From assembly GCA_029258815.1 (NCBI GenBank), contig JAPDJZ010000042.1:1-8373 (forward strand): 8,373 nt of DNA, given 5' to 3'. The position numbers and the translations under genes were made by a program. Of the stretch, positions 1-6,662 are shown one piece after another. The first letter of the stretch is position 1. Each line of letters opens with the position of its first letter. Under the pieces are notes generated by a model. It was given only the letters and a program-made list of their open reading frames with translations, had not been told where the DNA came from and did not search any database. This stretch comes from an archaeon. Its GTDB lineage: Archaea; Thermoproteota; Nitrososphaeria_A; Caldarchaeales; Wolframiiraptoraceae.

Positions 1-567
1 CGGGACTAGGTGGAAGTATCCCGTCTCCATTCCCATCGAGTGGCCTCCATACATTCCATAGACCTGGCCCTTCATCGAGGCGTAGGCCTCGGCAGCCATG
101 ATCCAGTTGACGACCCTCTCCTGGATCTTGGGATCCTCTATATCCCCGACTATTCTATGGGATCTTATTCCGGCCTGCCTTAGGGCGCCGTCGGTTGCCA
201 GCAGCCCCACGTTTCCCGGGTAGGCGCCCTCGTTATTGGATAAGCTTAGGATGGGCTTATCCCTCCCGACCGAGTTTATGAAAGGCCAGACGAGGTATGG
301 GTAGTTCCAGATGTAGTAGACGAGGATTACGATCTCCGCCCCGGCTTTCGCGAGCTCCTCTCCGACCTCCTTCGCCGCCTTTATCGAGGTTATTATCTTC
401 GAGCCCACGATTATCTCCGGCTTCTCGTATCGGTATGCTTCGGAGATCCTCTTCTCGATTATATCGACGACCTTCTTAAGGTTCTCCTCGCATTTCGGTA
501 TGAGAAGCGGGTGAAGGAATTCCCGCTCATCGCCCAGCATGGCCACTCCTATCGGGGAGAGCTTCAT
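1..567 (-). CDS. L-fucose isomerase family protein, N-terminal 189 residues (gene continues past the left edge)
   Basis: This is the N-terminal part of a FucI-family aldose-ketose isomerase, which in known members converts L-fucose to L-fuculose using Mn2+ in the cytoplasm. The partial protein begins MKLSPIGVAMLGDEREFLHP. From memory it aligns with E. coli FucI through a W-x-F-x-N segment, a GAYPGN-type stretch near residue 115 (RPGAVYL in FucI), a GDIEDP stretch near 140, and a SMKGQVYGMYGGHSMGM stretch near 165-181, which matches SMKGKSYLSLGGVSMGI of FucI. The metal ligands (Glu, Asp and His in the C-terminal half) lie outside the window and cannot be checked. The ATG at 567 lies 5 bases after the stop of the upstream kinase gene and has no strong Shine-Dalgarno site, so translational coupling is likely. 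It is the last visible gene of the operon. Family is confident; exact substrate is not. Confidence 0.85.
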   Translation of the reverse strand, partial: MKLSPIGVAMLGDEREFLHPLLIPKCEENLKKVVDIIEKRISEAYRYEKPEIIVGSKIITSIKAAKEVGEELAKAGAEIVILVYYIWNYPYLVWPFINSVGRDKPILSLSNNEGAYPGNVGLLATDGALRQAGIRSHRIVGDIEDPKIQERVVNWIMAAEAYASMKGQVYGMYGGHSMGMETGYFHLVP

Positions 568-572
568 GGCAA

Positions 573-2036
573 TTATTGCGATCCAGCGCTTATATCTTTT
601 TCCTCAGCCCGGCCCTCCGAGCAAACCTCAACGAAGGCGCTTACGTATTTCTCAAGCTTATCTAGGTCTATCTCAGGCTTCGGAACCTCCATAAGCGGCG
701 GCTTAGCTCTAACGTCCTCGGGCCTAGCCCCCTCGACCGCGCACTTACAGCATATCGCCGCCCCGAGGCCCGTCGTCTCCGGGAACATGGACTTGAACAC
801 CCTGTTCTCTTGGAGGAGGGCCGAAAGCATTTGGAGGTATATTTCGTTATTCGCGAAGCCTCCTAGGACTATTATCTCAGGCCTCCTGCCCTCGGAGATC
901 AGGTCTATCGCTATGCGGGATTGGATCGCGAGGCTCAGGATCAGGACGTGGTACGCGTATTTCGCGCTCTTCTCGAACCCGTCGCCGATTATCCTAGGCT
1001 TCGACCTCTGGAACTGGCCAGTCTTCTCGATCAGGCCCGGGGCCACGAAGTCCCTCCTCCCGCTAATTATCTCGCTTAGGATCTCGGGATCCAGCCCCAT
1101 GCCCCTAGGATCAACCCCGAACCGGTTCTCGATGAGCTTAACGTAGTGATCGTGCTCGTATCCCCCCGCGAACCTCGAGGACCTCACGGGCTTCTTATAC
1201 GGGTTAACGTAGTAGACCACGTCCCTGTCGAGGTCGCCGGGCTTCGGATCGAACTCCGCTCGAGGATACATGAACACGCACCAGGTTCCGGTGGAGGCTA
1301 CGAGGGCGTCCCTCCCCTCCAGCGCGAACGGCAGGATCGAGGCGTTCGAGTCGTGTATCCCGGGGGCCGCCACCACGCGGGAGCCGTCGAGATCGAACGT
1401 TCCAACCTCGTCCCACACGTTCACCAGCTCCGGAGACCGCTTATCGACCTCGAGATCCCTCGCGACCACGCTCCAATCCATGCTCCTCAGATCGTAGAGG
1501 TAGGTGTGGCAGCCTATGCTGGTTACCTCGCCCGCCTCCAGCCCCGAGAGCCAGTAAAGCAGGTACTGCGGGAGGAAGAGTATCCGGTCAACCTTCCCGA
1601 AGATCTCCGGGAAGCGCCTCCTGAACCAGTATATCTGGAGGCCTGCCACGATTAAGCGGCCGTAGGGAGGGGCTCCCGTAACCTTGTATAGCTCGAGGGG
1701 GGAGCCGAACCTCTCGTAGAACTCCCGCCTGACCTCGGGCTCTATATCCTGATTATAGGATATGATTGGGAAGATCCTCGAGCCCCGCGACATGTACGCG
1801 AGGGTGGCTCCGTAGGTTGAGACGTTAACCCCCTTGATCCTGTACTTCCTAGAGGCGTCTCTCAGCCTTTCGCGGAGCCAGCCTTCAAGCCTTTCAGCGT
1901 CATCGCATAGTATATCGTCCCTGCGAACCTCCCCTATCCTAATGCTCTCAACGTGAACGGGTTTTAGGTCGTCTGAAAATAGTAGAAGCTTCTTATTCGT
2001 CTTCCCCACGTCGAAGACGGCAATAGCATACTCCAT
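573..2036 (-). CDS. FGGY-family carbohydrate kinase (rhamnulokinase/fuculokinase-like)
   Basis: ATP-dependent cytoplasmic sugar kinase of the ASKHA fold, 487 residues, normal length for the family. Visible motifs: phosphate-1 loop DVGKTNKK at 9-16; the catalytic-base segment GIHDSNAS with Asp229; phosphate-2 STGT at 248-251; adenosine-site LGGFANNE at 391-398; a late TTGLGAA at 421-427. The DVGKTNKK form of the first loop recalls the NaCK-like branch of FGGY kinases (recalled, not searched), which often sits beside deoxysugar isomerases. The start ATG is preceded directly by GGGGAGA, a strong Shine-Dalgarno sequence, and lies 24 bases after the stop of the isomerase gene. It probably phosphorylates the ketose made by one of the neighbouring isomerases, at O-1 if the sugar is L-rhamnulose or L-fuculose. 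Xylulose, ribulose or apulose are alternatives. Family certain, substrate unknown. Confidence 0.9.
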   Translation of the reverse strand: MEYAIAVFDVGKTNKKLLLFSDDLKPVHVESIRIGEVRRDDILCDDAERLEGWLRERLRDASRKYRIKGVNVSTYGATLAYMSRGSRIFPIISYNQDIEPEVRREFYERFGSPLELYKVTGAPPYGRLIVAGLQIYWFRRRFPEIFGKVDRILFLPQYLLYWLSGLEAGEVTSIGCHTYLYDLRSMDWSVVARDLEVDKRSPELVNVWDEVGTFDLDGSRVVAAPGIHDSNASILPFALEGRDALVASTGTWCVFMYPRAEFDPKPGDLDRDVVYYVNPYKKPVRSSRFAGGYEHDHYVKLIENRFGVDPRGMGLDPEILSEIISGRRDFVAPGLIEKTGQFQRSKPRIIGDGFEKSAKYAYHVLILSLAIQSRIAIDLISEGRRPEIIVLGGFANNEIYLQMLSALLQENRVFKSMFPETTGLGAAICCKCAVEGARPEDVRAKPPLMEVPKPEIDLDKLEKYVSAFVEVCSEGRAEEKDISAGSQ

Positions 2037-2060
2037 TCTCCCCGCATACCCCCGCCGGGA

Positions 2061-3047
2061 TCACCTAAAGTCTTTCAGGATCGCCTTCCACGCCACCTCG
2101 AGCGATTTATGCGGGTCATCCGATTCGACGGCCTCGCGGAGGGCATCCTTGTTTTCCTTAACGACTCTCTTTAGGTAGTGAACCATTCTGAGGCTCTGGT
2201 CGCAGGCTTTCACCGGGTCCTCCCTGTAGGGGAAGATGTCGAGGTCATACCAGCCATCGTAGTTGATCTCGTCTAGGGCGTAGAAGAATTCTAGGAGCTT
2301 CAGGATGTTTATCGACCCTAGGATCATGTCGTCGTCCCAGTATCCATAGGCGTCGTTTAGGTGCAGGATCAGGGGGGTCCCCGATTCGCTTACTAGGTAG
2401 ACGGATTCGGCGAGGTTCTCGTCGGCCATGAGGGCGTGGCCCGTGTCTATGGTTACCCCGAGCTTATCGGATCCAACCCGATCTATTATGTGTAGGGTTT
2501 TTCCGACGTTCGATACTATCGCGTGGGTTCTGGGCTCCTTATGCTTATACTCTAGGTAGAGTATCTCTTTCTCTAGGTGGCTGGAGATCTCCCTGAGCCC
2601 CTCTATGAGGAGCCTCCATCTCCCCCGATGATCCGAGAAGAGGTAGTCGTGGCCGTCTTGGCCGAGCCATAGGATTACGCTTCTAACCTTAAGCTTTCTA
2701 GCCAGCTCTATGCCCTCCTCGACCAGGCTGATCGCGTCCCTCCTAACTGACTCATCCTTAGAGGTTATCGACCCCTTCTGCCACTTCGGCTTCGAGAAGA
2801 GATCTATGTCCAAGGCCGAGATCTCTAGGTTTCGGCTGCTCAGCTTCTTAAGCAGCTCCTCGGGCGCGATCTGGAAGTCCCCGGGATAGGCTAACTCGAC
2901 GCCGCGAGCCAGCGAGACCCTCGAGGCCATGTCGAGCTTCTCGTCTAGGGATCTGTCGGGCTTATACCCCTCGGCCACGAATCTATCTAGAAGCCTTCCG
3001 AAGATCCATAGCCCTACCCCATACTTTTCATCCATATGCTCGCCCAT
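2061..3047 (-). CDS. TIM-barrel sugar isomerase with L-rhamnose/xylose-isomerase-type metal site
   Basis: A 328-residue xylose-isomerase-like (beta/alpha)8 barrel, predicted cytoplasmic metal-dependent aldose-ketose isomerase. The residues expected for a two-metal isomerase are present in order: Glu166-Tyr-Lys168 (the E-P-K motif of XylA), Asp201-x-x-His204 (IDTGH), His229 (LHLND), the acidic triad Asp238-240 (WDDDM), and Asp268/Asp270 (YDLDIFP). The DxxH plus DDD pattern fits L-rhamnose isomerase better than the one-metal epimerases of this superfamily, whose final ligand is usually Glu. WLGQDGHDYLF at 127-137 resembles the W-x-G-x-x-G-Y-D substrate-side loop of these isomerases. At 328 residues it is shorter than typical L-rhamnose isomerases (about 420). 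The ATG at 3047 has GAGGT 6 bases upstream, which favours it over the in-frame ATG at 3035. It lies 36 bases after the second permease. Motif assignment is my reading; substrate is inferred. Confidence 0.82.
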   Translation of the reverse strand: MGEHMDEKYGVGLWIFGRLLDRFVAEGYKPDRSLDEKLDMASRVSLARGVELAYPGDFQIAPEELLKKLSSRNLEISALDIDLFSKPKWQKGSITSKDESVRRDAISLVEEGIELARKLKVRSVILWLGQDGHDYLFSDHRGRWRLLIEGLREISSHLEKEILYLEYKHKEPRTHAIVSNVGKTLHIIDRVGSDKLGVTIDTGHALMADENLAESVYLVSESGTPLILHLNDAYGYWDDDMILGSINILKLLEFFYALDEINYDGWYDLDIFPYREDPVKACDQSLRMVHYLKRVVKENKDALREAVESDDPHKSLEVAWKAILKDFR

Positions 3048-3083
3048 GCCGTTACCTCGGCTTGGAGCAATATATCTTTGCCG

Positions 3084-3899
3084 CTAGCCCTTGATGGCGC
3101 CCATGGTCAGCCCCGCGACGAGGTATCTCTGGAAGAAGACCGCTAGGATCACCGCGGGGACCAGCGAGAGCAGCGCGCCCGCCGAGACCCCTCCCCAGAT
3201 CATTCCAGCTCCTCTAAAGCCCGCGATCATCACCGGCAGGGTGTAGGCTTGAGACTTCGTTAGGATGAGGGCCATCATGAACTCGTTCCACGACCAGGTG
3301 AAGCTGAACAGGGCGACGACGGCGATAGAGGGCAGGGATATCGGGAGCACGACCTTGCTTATGACCTGATAGCGCGTGCATCCGTCGACGAGAGCCGCCT
3401 CCTCCAAGTCCTTGGGCATGGCGTCCAAGAAAACCTTGAACATCCATATCGAGAACGGTAGGGTGATCAGTAGATGAGCTGTTATGACCGCTAGATGCGT
3501 ATCCAGCAAGCCGAAGGTTCTGAAGAGGATGTAGAAGGCGACGCATGGAACTATTCCGGGCAGGAACCTCAGGGAGAGGACCCAGAAGGGGAGGGTCGTC
3601 CCACCTATCCTGAACCTCGAGAAGCTGTAGGCCGCGGGGAAGCCCAGCGCCACGGAGATCACGGTAGTAACCCCGGCTATTATTAGGGAGTTTCTCAGGG
3701 GCAGCAGGAACCTCGACCACGCCCAAGTCCAGTACTCGAGGGTTAGCTCCCTAGGCAGGAAGGAGGGAGGCCACACGAGAACCAGCTCCCAGGGCTCAAG
3801 CGAGGTTACTATCATCCAATAGATCGGGAAGAGCGTTACGAATAGCAGTATCGCGACGAGAACGGCCTTAACCGCGCCGACCAGTATTGAGAGCCGCAT
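3084..3899 (-). CDS. ABC sugar transporter permease, MalG/UgpE type (CUT1)
   Basis: Inner half of a carbohydrate ABC importer channel: 271 residues, about six hydrophobic membrane segments (roughly 8-30, 70-92, 104-125, 135-157, 190-212 and 240-262). The cytoplasmic EAA loop, which docks onto the ATPase, is visible at about 166-190 as EEAALVDGCTRYQVISK and a following LPISLPSI. The C-terminus RYLVAGLTMGAIKG is typical of MalG-type subunits, whose final residues contact the ATPase. The start ATG is separated from the stop of the upstream permease by a single base (TGA-G-ATG), and a GGTGA Shine-Dalgarno site lies inside the end of that gene, so the two subunits are almost certainly translationally coupled and made in equal amounts. 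It forms a heterodimer with the product of the preceding gene. Confidence 0.93.
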   Translation of the reverse strand: MRLSILVGAVKAVLVAILLFVTLFPIYWMIVTSLEPWELVLVWPPSFLPRELTLEYWTWAWSRFLLPLRNSLIIAGVTTVISVALGFPAAYSFSRFRIGGTTLPFWVLSLRFLPGIVPCVAFYILFRTFGLLDTHLAVITAHLLITLPFSIWMFKVFLDAMPKDLEEAALVDGCTRYQVISKVVLPISLPSIAVVALFSFTWSWNEFMMALILTKSQAYTLPVMIAGFRGAGMIWGGVSAGALLSLVPAVILAVFFQRYLVAGLTMGAIKG

Positions 3900-3900
3900 C

Positions 3901-4758
3901 TCAGCTCACCCTAAACGCCTTCATATAATAGGTAACGAAGACGCTCAGGATTATCACTAGGATCCAGCCTATCGCCGAGGCGTATCCGAGGTCCCAGTAA
4001 TGGAAGCCCACTAGGTAGCTGTAAAAGTTCGTGACCTGGGTGGCGGTGCCGGGGCCTCCGTAAGTTACTATGTAGATTACGTCGAATACCCTGAGCATCT
4101 CGAGCATCCTGAAGATCAGGGCCACCGCTATCACCCCCTTCAGCAGCGGGAGCGTTATATGCCTGAATATCCCCGCCTCCGATGCTCCGTCGATCCTAGC
4201 CGCCTCGACGTATTCCGGGGGTATCGAGAGTATTCCGGCTAGGAGGACGAGCGTTATGAAGGGATACCACTGCCAAGTGTCTACGAGGACGCAGGTTATC
4301 AGGGCCGTGTTGGGGCTCGAGTACCATGGGATCTTCGACGAGACTCCCAATAGGCTTAGGAAGTAGTTTACGACGCCGTCCGGGTGGAAGAGGATTATCC
4401 CCATGTAGCCGGCGACTATGGGCGGAGTTAGGGCGGGAATCGCTATCGCCGGTATGACGTAGCGCCTCCAGCTAAGCTTGCTTAGGAGGACGGCGACCCC
4501 CAAGCCTAGGGGGAGCTGCAGGGCTACTCCAAGCGCTATGAACTCGACGGTGATGAGTAATGAGTGTAGGAAGTATGAATCGTAAAATGCTCTAACGAAA
4601 TTGCCGAGGCCTATGAAGGGGTATTCCTCCGTCGGAAGCCTAAGGTCGTATTTTCTGAGGGCGACGTTTATCGAGAAGAGGAGCGGGAATATCACCGCCA
4701 AGATTAATACCATTAAGGCCGGAAGCATGAGGGAATAAGCAACCCTCCTCTCATTCAT
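3901..4758 (-). CDS. ABC sugar transporter permease, MalF/UgpA type (CUT1)
   Basis: First permease of the importer, 285 residues from the ATG at 4758, with six membrane segments. The N-terminus MNERRVAYSLMLPALMVLI is classic for UgpA/MalF-like subunits lacking the extra MalF loop. The EAA loop sits near residues 184-206 (EYVEAARIDGASEAGIF, then HITLPLLKG). VTYGGPGTAT near 231-240 is also a family hallmark. A GTG at 4773 in the same frame would add five residues (MGEEW) and has AGGAAGG just upstream. I prefer the ATG because it carries GGTGA at suitable spacing and yields the usual N-terminus, but either is possible. It follows the binding-protein gene after a gap holding a U-rich tract, and is followed with one base between by its partner permease. 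Confidence 0.9.
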   Translation of the reverse strand: MNERRVAYSLMLPALMVLILAVIFPLLFSINVALRKYDLRLPTEEYPFIGLGNFVRAFYDSYFLHSLLITVEFIALGVALQLPLGLGVAVLLSKLSWRRYVIPAIAIPALTPPIVAGYMGIILFHPDGVVNYFLSLLGVSSKIPWYSSPNTALITCVLVDTWQWYPFITLVLLAGILSIPPEYVEAARIDGASEAGIFRHITLPLLKGVIAVALIFRMLEMLRVFDVIYIVTYGGPGTATQVTNFYSYLVGFHYWDLGYASAIGWILVIILSVFVTYYMKAFRVS

Positions 4759-4785
4759 CCACTCTTCACCCACCCTTCCTGCAAC

Positions 4786-4800
4786 CGGGGAAAACCCCCG
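4786..4800 (-). other. Short stem-loop between binding-protein and permease genes
   Basis: The forward strand shows CGGGG, five bases, CCCCG: a perfect five-pair GC stem in the 57-base gap between the GTG candidate start and the previous stop. It lies downstream of the U-tract in the transcript and upstream of the permease Shine-Dalgarno site. It could protect a processed binding-protein mRNA end or modulate permease translation; it could also be chance in GC-rich DNA. Confidence 0.4.
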
Positions 4801-4803
4801 CTC

Positions 4804-4814
4804 AAAATAAAAAA
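4804..4814 (-). terminator. U-rich tract behind the binding-protein gene (possible attenuator)
   Basis: On the transcribed minus strand the RNA reads six U, one A, four U, starting 16 bases after the binding-protein stop codon. Archaeal RNA polymerase terminates at such U-tracts without needing a hairpin. As the permease genes follow 46 bases later, full termination is unlikely; partial termination would give more binding protein than permease, the usual stoichiometry for such importers. Effect inferred. Confidence 0.5.
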
Positions 4815-4830
4815 TAGATGGGTTTTAGCT

Positions 4831-6546
4831 TTAGAAGACCAGCGGAACCATCCACATCTTATGGTAGAATTCTTTCTGCCTATCCCTGCCGAGCTTATCG
4901 GTTATCTCGTCCCACTTCTTAGCGGCGTCGTCCAAGGCGGTCTTAGCGTCTTTCGCGCCTGAGAGGCATTCGGATACAGCTAGGTCGAGGGCGTCGAGGT
5001 ATTCGAATCCTCCGGGTATTCTCAGCAGCGGATAGGGGCTCTTTAATGCCTCGAGCTCAGCGTCTAGGAACGGCCCGACCCAAGGCTTCTCGGCCCTCCA
5101 TCTCGGAGAGTAGAACTGCGAGTAGGCGTATGGATCGTGGTTTGAGCTCGGGATCTTAGCCGTCGGAGCCATCACCCTCTCGAGGGCGTTATCCGGCCTC
5201 ATTAAGAAGTAGAGGACCGCGTAAGCCGCGTCGGGGTTCTCGCTATTCTTGGCAATTCCAAGCTCCCAACATGTATCGATCGGCGTGTATCTGTAGAGCT
5301 TACCGTCCTTCTCAACTCCGGGGATCGGGCAGAATCCGAGCTCCGGGGTGGGCGGGTTCTCGACCGGGAGCGGCTTAAGCTTGTCTTGGAATCTGTCTCC
5401 CTCGTCCGGCCAGTGTATCCACATGGCCACCACGCTATCGCTCATGGCCGCGGTGAAGAGCTCCGTCCACTCGAACCCTAGGACCCCGGGCGGCGAGAAC
5501 TGCAATATATCCTTCATGGCTTCTAACGCTTCGACTGAGGCCGGCGTGTTTATCAAAGGCTTCATCGTATCCGGGTCGAAGTAGTGGGGGATGCCGCCTT
5601 CCTCGGCAGCCCTGTATGGAATCCACCTGAAGAAATACCAGTAGTATACCCTTCCCCTCTTAGCCTGATCAGCGTAGCCGAAGAAGTCCTTCTTCAGCTT
5701 GCTTCCCGCGAGGGTGTCTCCGGCCTTCCTCGTGAAGAACTCGGCGATGTCCCTGACCTGATCCCAGGTCTTCGGCGGGCCGAGCTCGTAGCCGTATCTC
5801 TTCTTGAACTCCTCCTTCTCATCGGGGTGGTCGAAGAGGTCCTTCCTATAGTAGAACATGAAGGTGTCTCCGTCTAGGGTCCACGAGTAGATCTTTCCAG
5901 CCCACATGTTTCTGAATAGCCTGAAGCCGGGTAGGACGTCTCCCCATCCGGGGTCGGCCTTCTCGACGTAGTCGTCTAGGGGGAGGAGGTATGGCTCGAA
6001 GTCCCCTATCCACGCCGAGTTAAACTGGACTAGATCGTAGTCCGCCGGCTTAGACTTTATTCCGAGAAGCCCCTTCGAGTATAGCTCCTCCGGAGGGGCC
6101 TCAACGACCTCGAGGTCTATTCCGAAAAGGTTCTTGATATCCTCCTTGTAGGCGTGCCATGGCCCGGCCTGAACCCCGGTATGGCAGAGAACGGTTAACT
6201 TGACGCCCTCATAGGGTCTCGCAGCCCCAGGAGCCGCAACGGTCTTGGTAACGGTTACCGTCTTCGCTGGGGCTGTAACCGTCGTGGCCGCGCCGGGAGC
6301 GGTTACAGTTTCAGTTACGGTCTCCCTAACGGTGGTGGCCGCGGCCGTTACGGTCTTGGTCTCAGTTACGGTCTCCTTAATCGTTTTCGGCGCCGCCGCG
6401 GCGCTTCCAGCGTAATATCCTCCGACCCCGGCGACGACCCCGGCGACTACAACGCCTACCGCAACCTTTCCAGCAGTTGAGAGAGCCTTTCTACGAGACA
6501 TCTTCTTCCTTAGAGGGTTTTCATCCTCAGAAGACCGCGCCTTCAT
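4831..6546 (-). CDS. ABC sugar-binding protein (family 1 extracellular solute-binding), Tat-type membrane anchor and Thr/Val stalk
   Basis: Extracellular binding protein that delivers a sugar to the two permeases; 571 residues. Order of parts: a charged 15-residue head; twin arginine at 18-19 in SRRKAL, a relaxed Tat motif with Ala in place of the usual Phe; a Gly/Val/Ala membrane helix at 27-47; a Thr/Val/Glu-rich stalk at 54-104; then the MalE-like domain from about 114 (VKLTVLCHTG). The domain carries features of this family such as YDLVQFNSAWIGDFEPYLLPL, LDGDTFMFYYRKDLF and PKTWDQVRD. Stalks like this are common in binding proteins of thermophilic archaea. There is no lipobox cysteine, so the protein is probably held by its N-terminal helix, although an Ala-rich stretch at 48-52 could be a signal-peptidase site. 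GGAG lies 3 bases before the ATG at 6546. An internal ATG at 6501 (Met16) also has an AGGAAG-like site. Ligand unknown. Confidence 0.9.
   Translation of the reverse strand: MKARSSEDENPLRKKMSRRKALSTAGKVAVGVVVAGVVAGVGGYYAGSAAAAPKTIKETVTETKTVTAAATTVRETVTETVTAPGAATTVTAPAKTVTVTKTVAAPGAARPYEGVKLTVLCHTGVQAGPWHAYKEDIKNLFGIDLEVVEAPPEELYSKGLLGIKSKPADYDLVQFNSAWIGDFEPYLLPLDDYVEKADPGWGDVLPGFRLFRNMWAGKIYSWTLDGDTFMFYYRKDLFDHPDEKEEFKKRYGYELGPPKTWDQVRDIAEFFTRKAGDTLAGSKLKKDFFGYADQAKRGRVYYWYFFRWIPYRAAEEGGIPHYFDPDTMKPLINTPASVEALEAMKDILQFSPPGVLGFEWTELFTAAMSDSVVAMWIHWPDEGDRFQDKLKPLPVENPPTPELGFCPIPGVEKDGKLYRYTPIDTCWELGIAKNSENPDAAYAVLYFLMRPDNALERVMAPTAKIPSSNHDPYAYSQFYSPRWRAEKPWVGPFLDAELEALKSPYPLLRIPGGFEYLDALDLAVSECLSGAKDAKTALDDAAKKWDEITDKLGRDRQKEFYHKMWMVPLVF
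6235..6387 (-). repeat. Thr/Val-rich stalk repeats within the binding-protein gene
   Basis: This stretch encodes residues 54-104, built from the units KETVTETKT, RETVTETVT, TAPAKTVTVT and TKTVAAPGAA. At DNA level the 15 bases tcagttacggtctcc occur identically at 6311-6325 and 6362-6376, exactly 51 bases (17 codons) apart, which suggests a local in-frame duplication. The stalk probably holds the binding domain away from the membrane through the cell envelope and may be O-glycosylated; that role is inferred. Confidence 0.7.
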
Positions 6547-6566
6547 ATTCTCCTACGCATTTTAGG

Positions 6567-6579
6567 GCGCTTGAGGCGC
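6567..6579. promoter_or_regulatory. Inverted repeat beside the leftward TATA box (candidate operator)
   Basis: gcgcttgaggcgc is a 13-base dyad centred on its middle G with one T/G mismatch. It touches the TATA box on the downstream side, the place where an archaeal repressor would block polymerase entry. Function inferred; short GC dyads also arise by chance. Confidence 0.35.
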
Positions 6580-6594
6580 ATATAAAGTTTTCCG
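6580..6594 (-). promoter_or_regulatory. Archaeal BRE/TATA promoter of the leftward transport-catabolism operon
   Basis: Read on the minus strand the sequence is cggaaaactttatat: a purine-rich BRE-like cggaaaa followed by the TATA box ctttatat. A start about 25 bases downstream would fall near 6558, leaving a leader of roughly 12 bases that holds the Shine-Dalgarno GGAG (6550-6553) of the binding-protein gene. No second clear promoter is visible further down the operon. Confidence 0.65.
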
Positions 6595-6624
6595 TAAAAA
6601 GGAGTGATAAAAAGAATTAAGAAG

Positions 6625-6641
6625 GAAGAACAATTATAAGA
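6625..6641 (+). promoter_or_regulatory. Archaeal TATA promoter of the rightward isomerase-like gene
   Basis: A purine-rich BRE-like run is followed by the TATA box ttataag at 6634-6640. Its centre lies about 26 bases before the ATG at 6663, so transcription should begin at or within a few bases of the start codon. No Shine-Dalgarno motif precedes that ATG. Together these suggest a leaderless mRNA, unlike the leader-bearing genes of the opposite operon. Confidence 0.6.
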
Positions 6642-6651
6642 GCCGGGGCTC
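6640..6651. promoter_or_regulatory. Inverted repeat beside the rightward TATA box (candidate operator)
   Basis: gagccggggctc has perfect five-base arms GAGCC and GGCTC around GG. It directly follows the TATA box of the rightward gene and ends 11 bases before the ATG, so it would overlap the polymerase entry site. Its sequence differs from the dyad at the other promoter, which argues against a single shared regulator. Function inferred. Confidence 0.35.
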
Positions 6652-6662
6652 ATAAACCGCTC

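Noticed and set aside
511..1655. Long plus-strand open frames (511-1146 and 1146-1655) opposite the kinase
   Set aside because: They are antisense to an FGGY kinase with all its motifs, have low-complexity Ser/Arg/Pro-rich products with no family resemblance, and reflect the lack of stop codons in GC-rich codon-biased DNA.
5348..5877. Plus-strand open frames opposite the binding-protein gene
   Set aside because: They are shadows of a confident minus-strand gene and have no promoter or ribosome-binding site of their own.
6567..6651. Riboswitch or structured leader in the divergent region
   Set aside because: The predicted leaders are about 12 bases and zero bases long, too short to hold a riboswitch; the dyads are better read as DNA sites.
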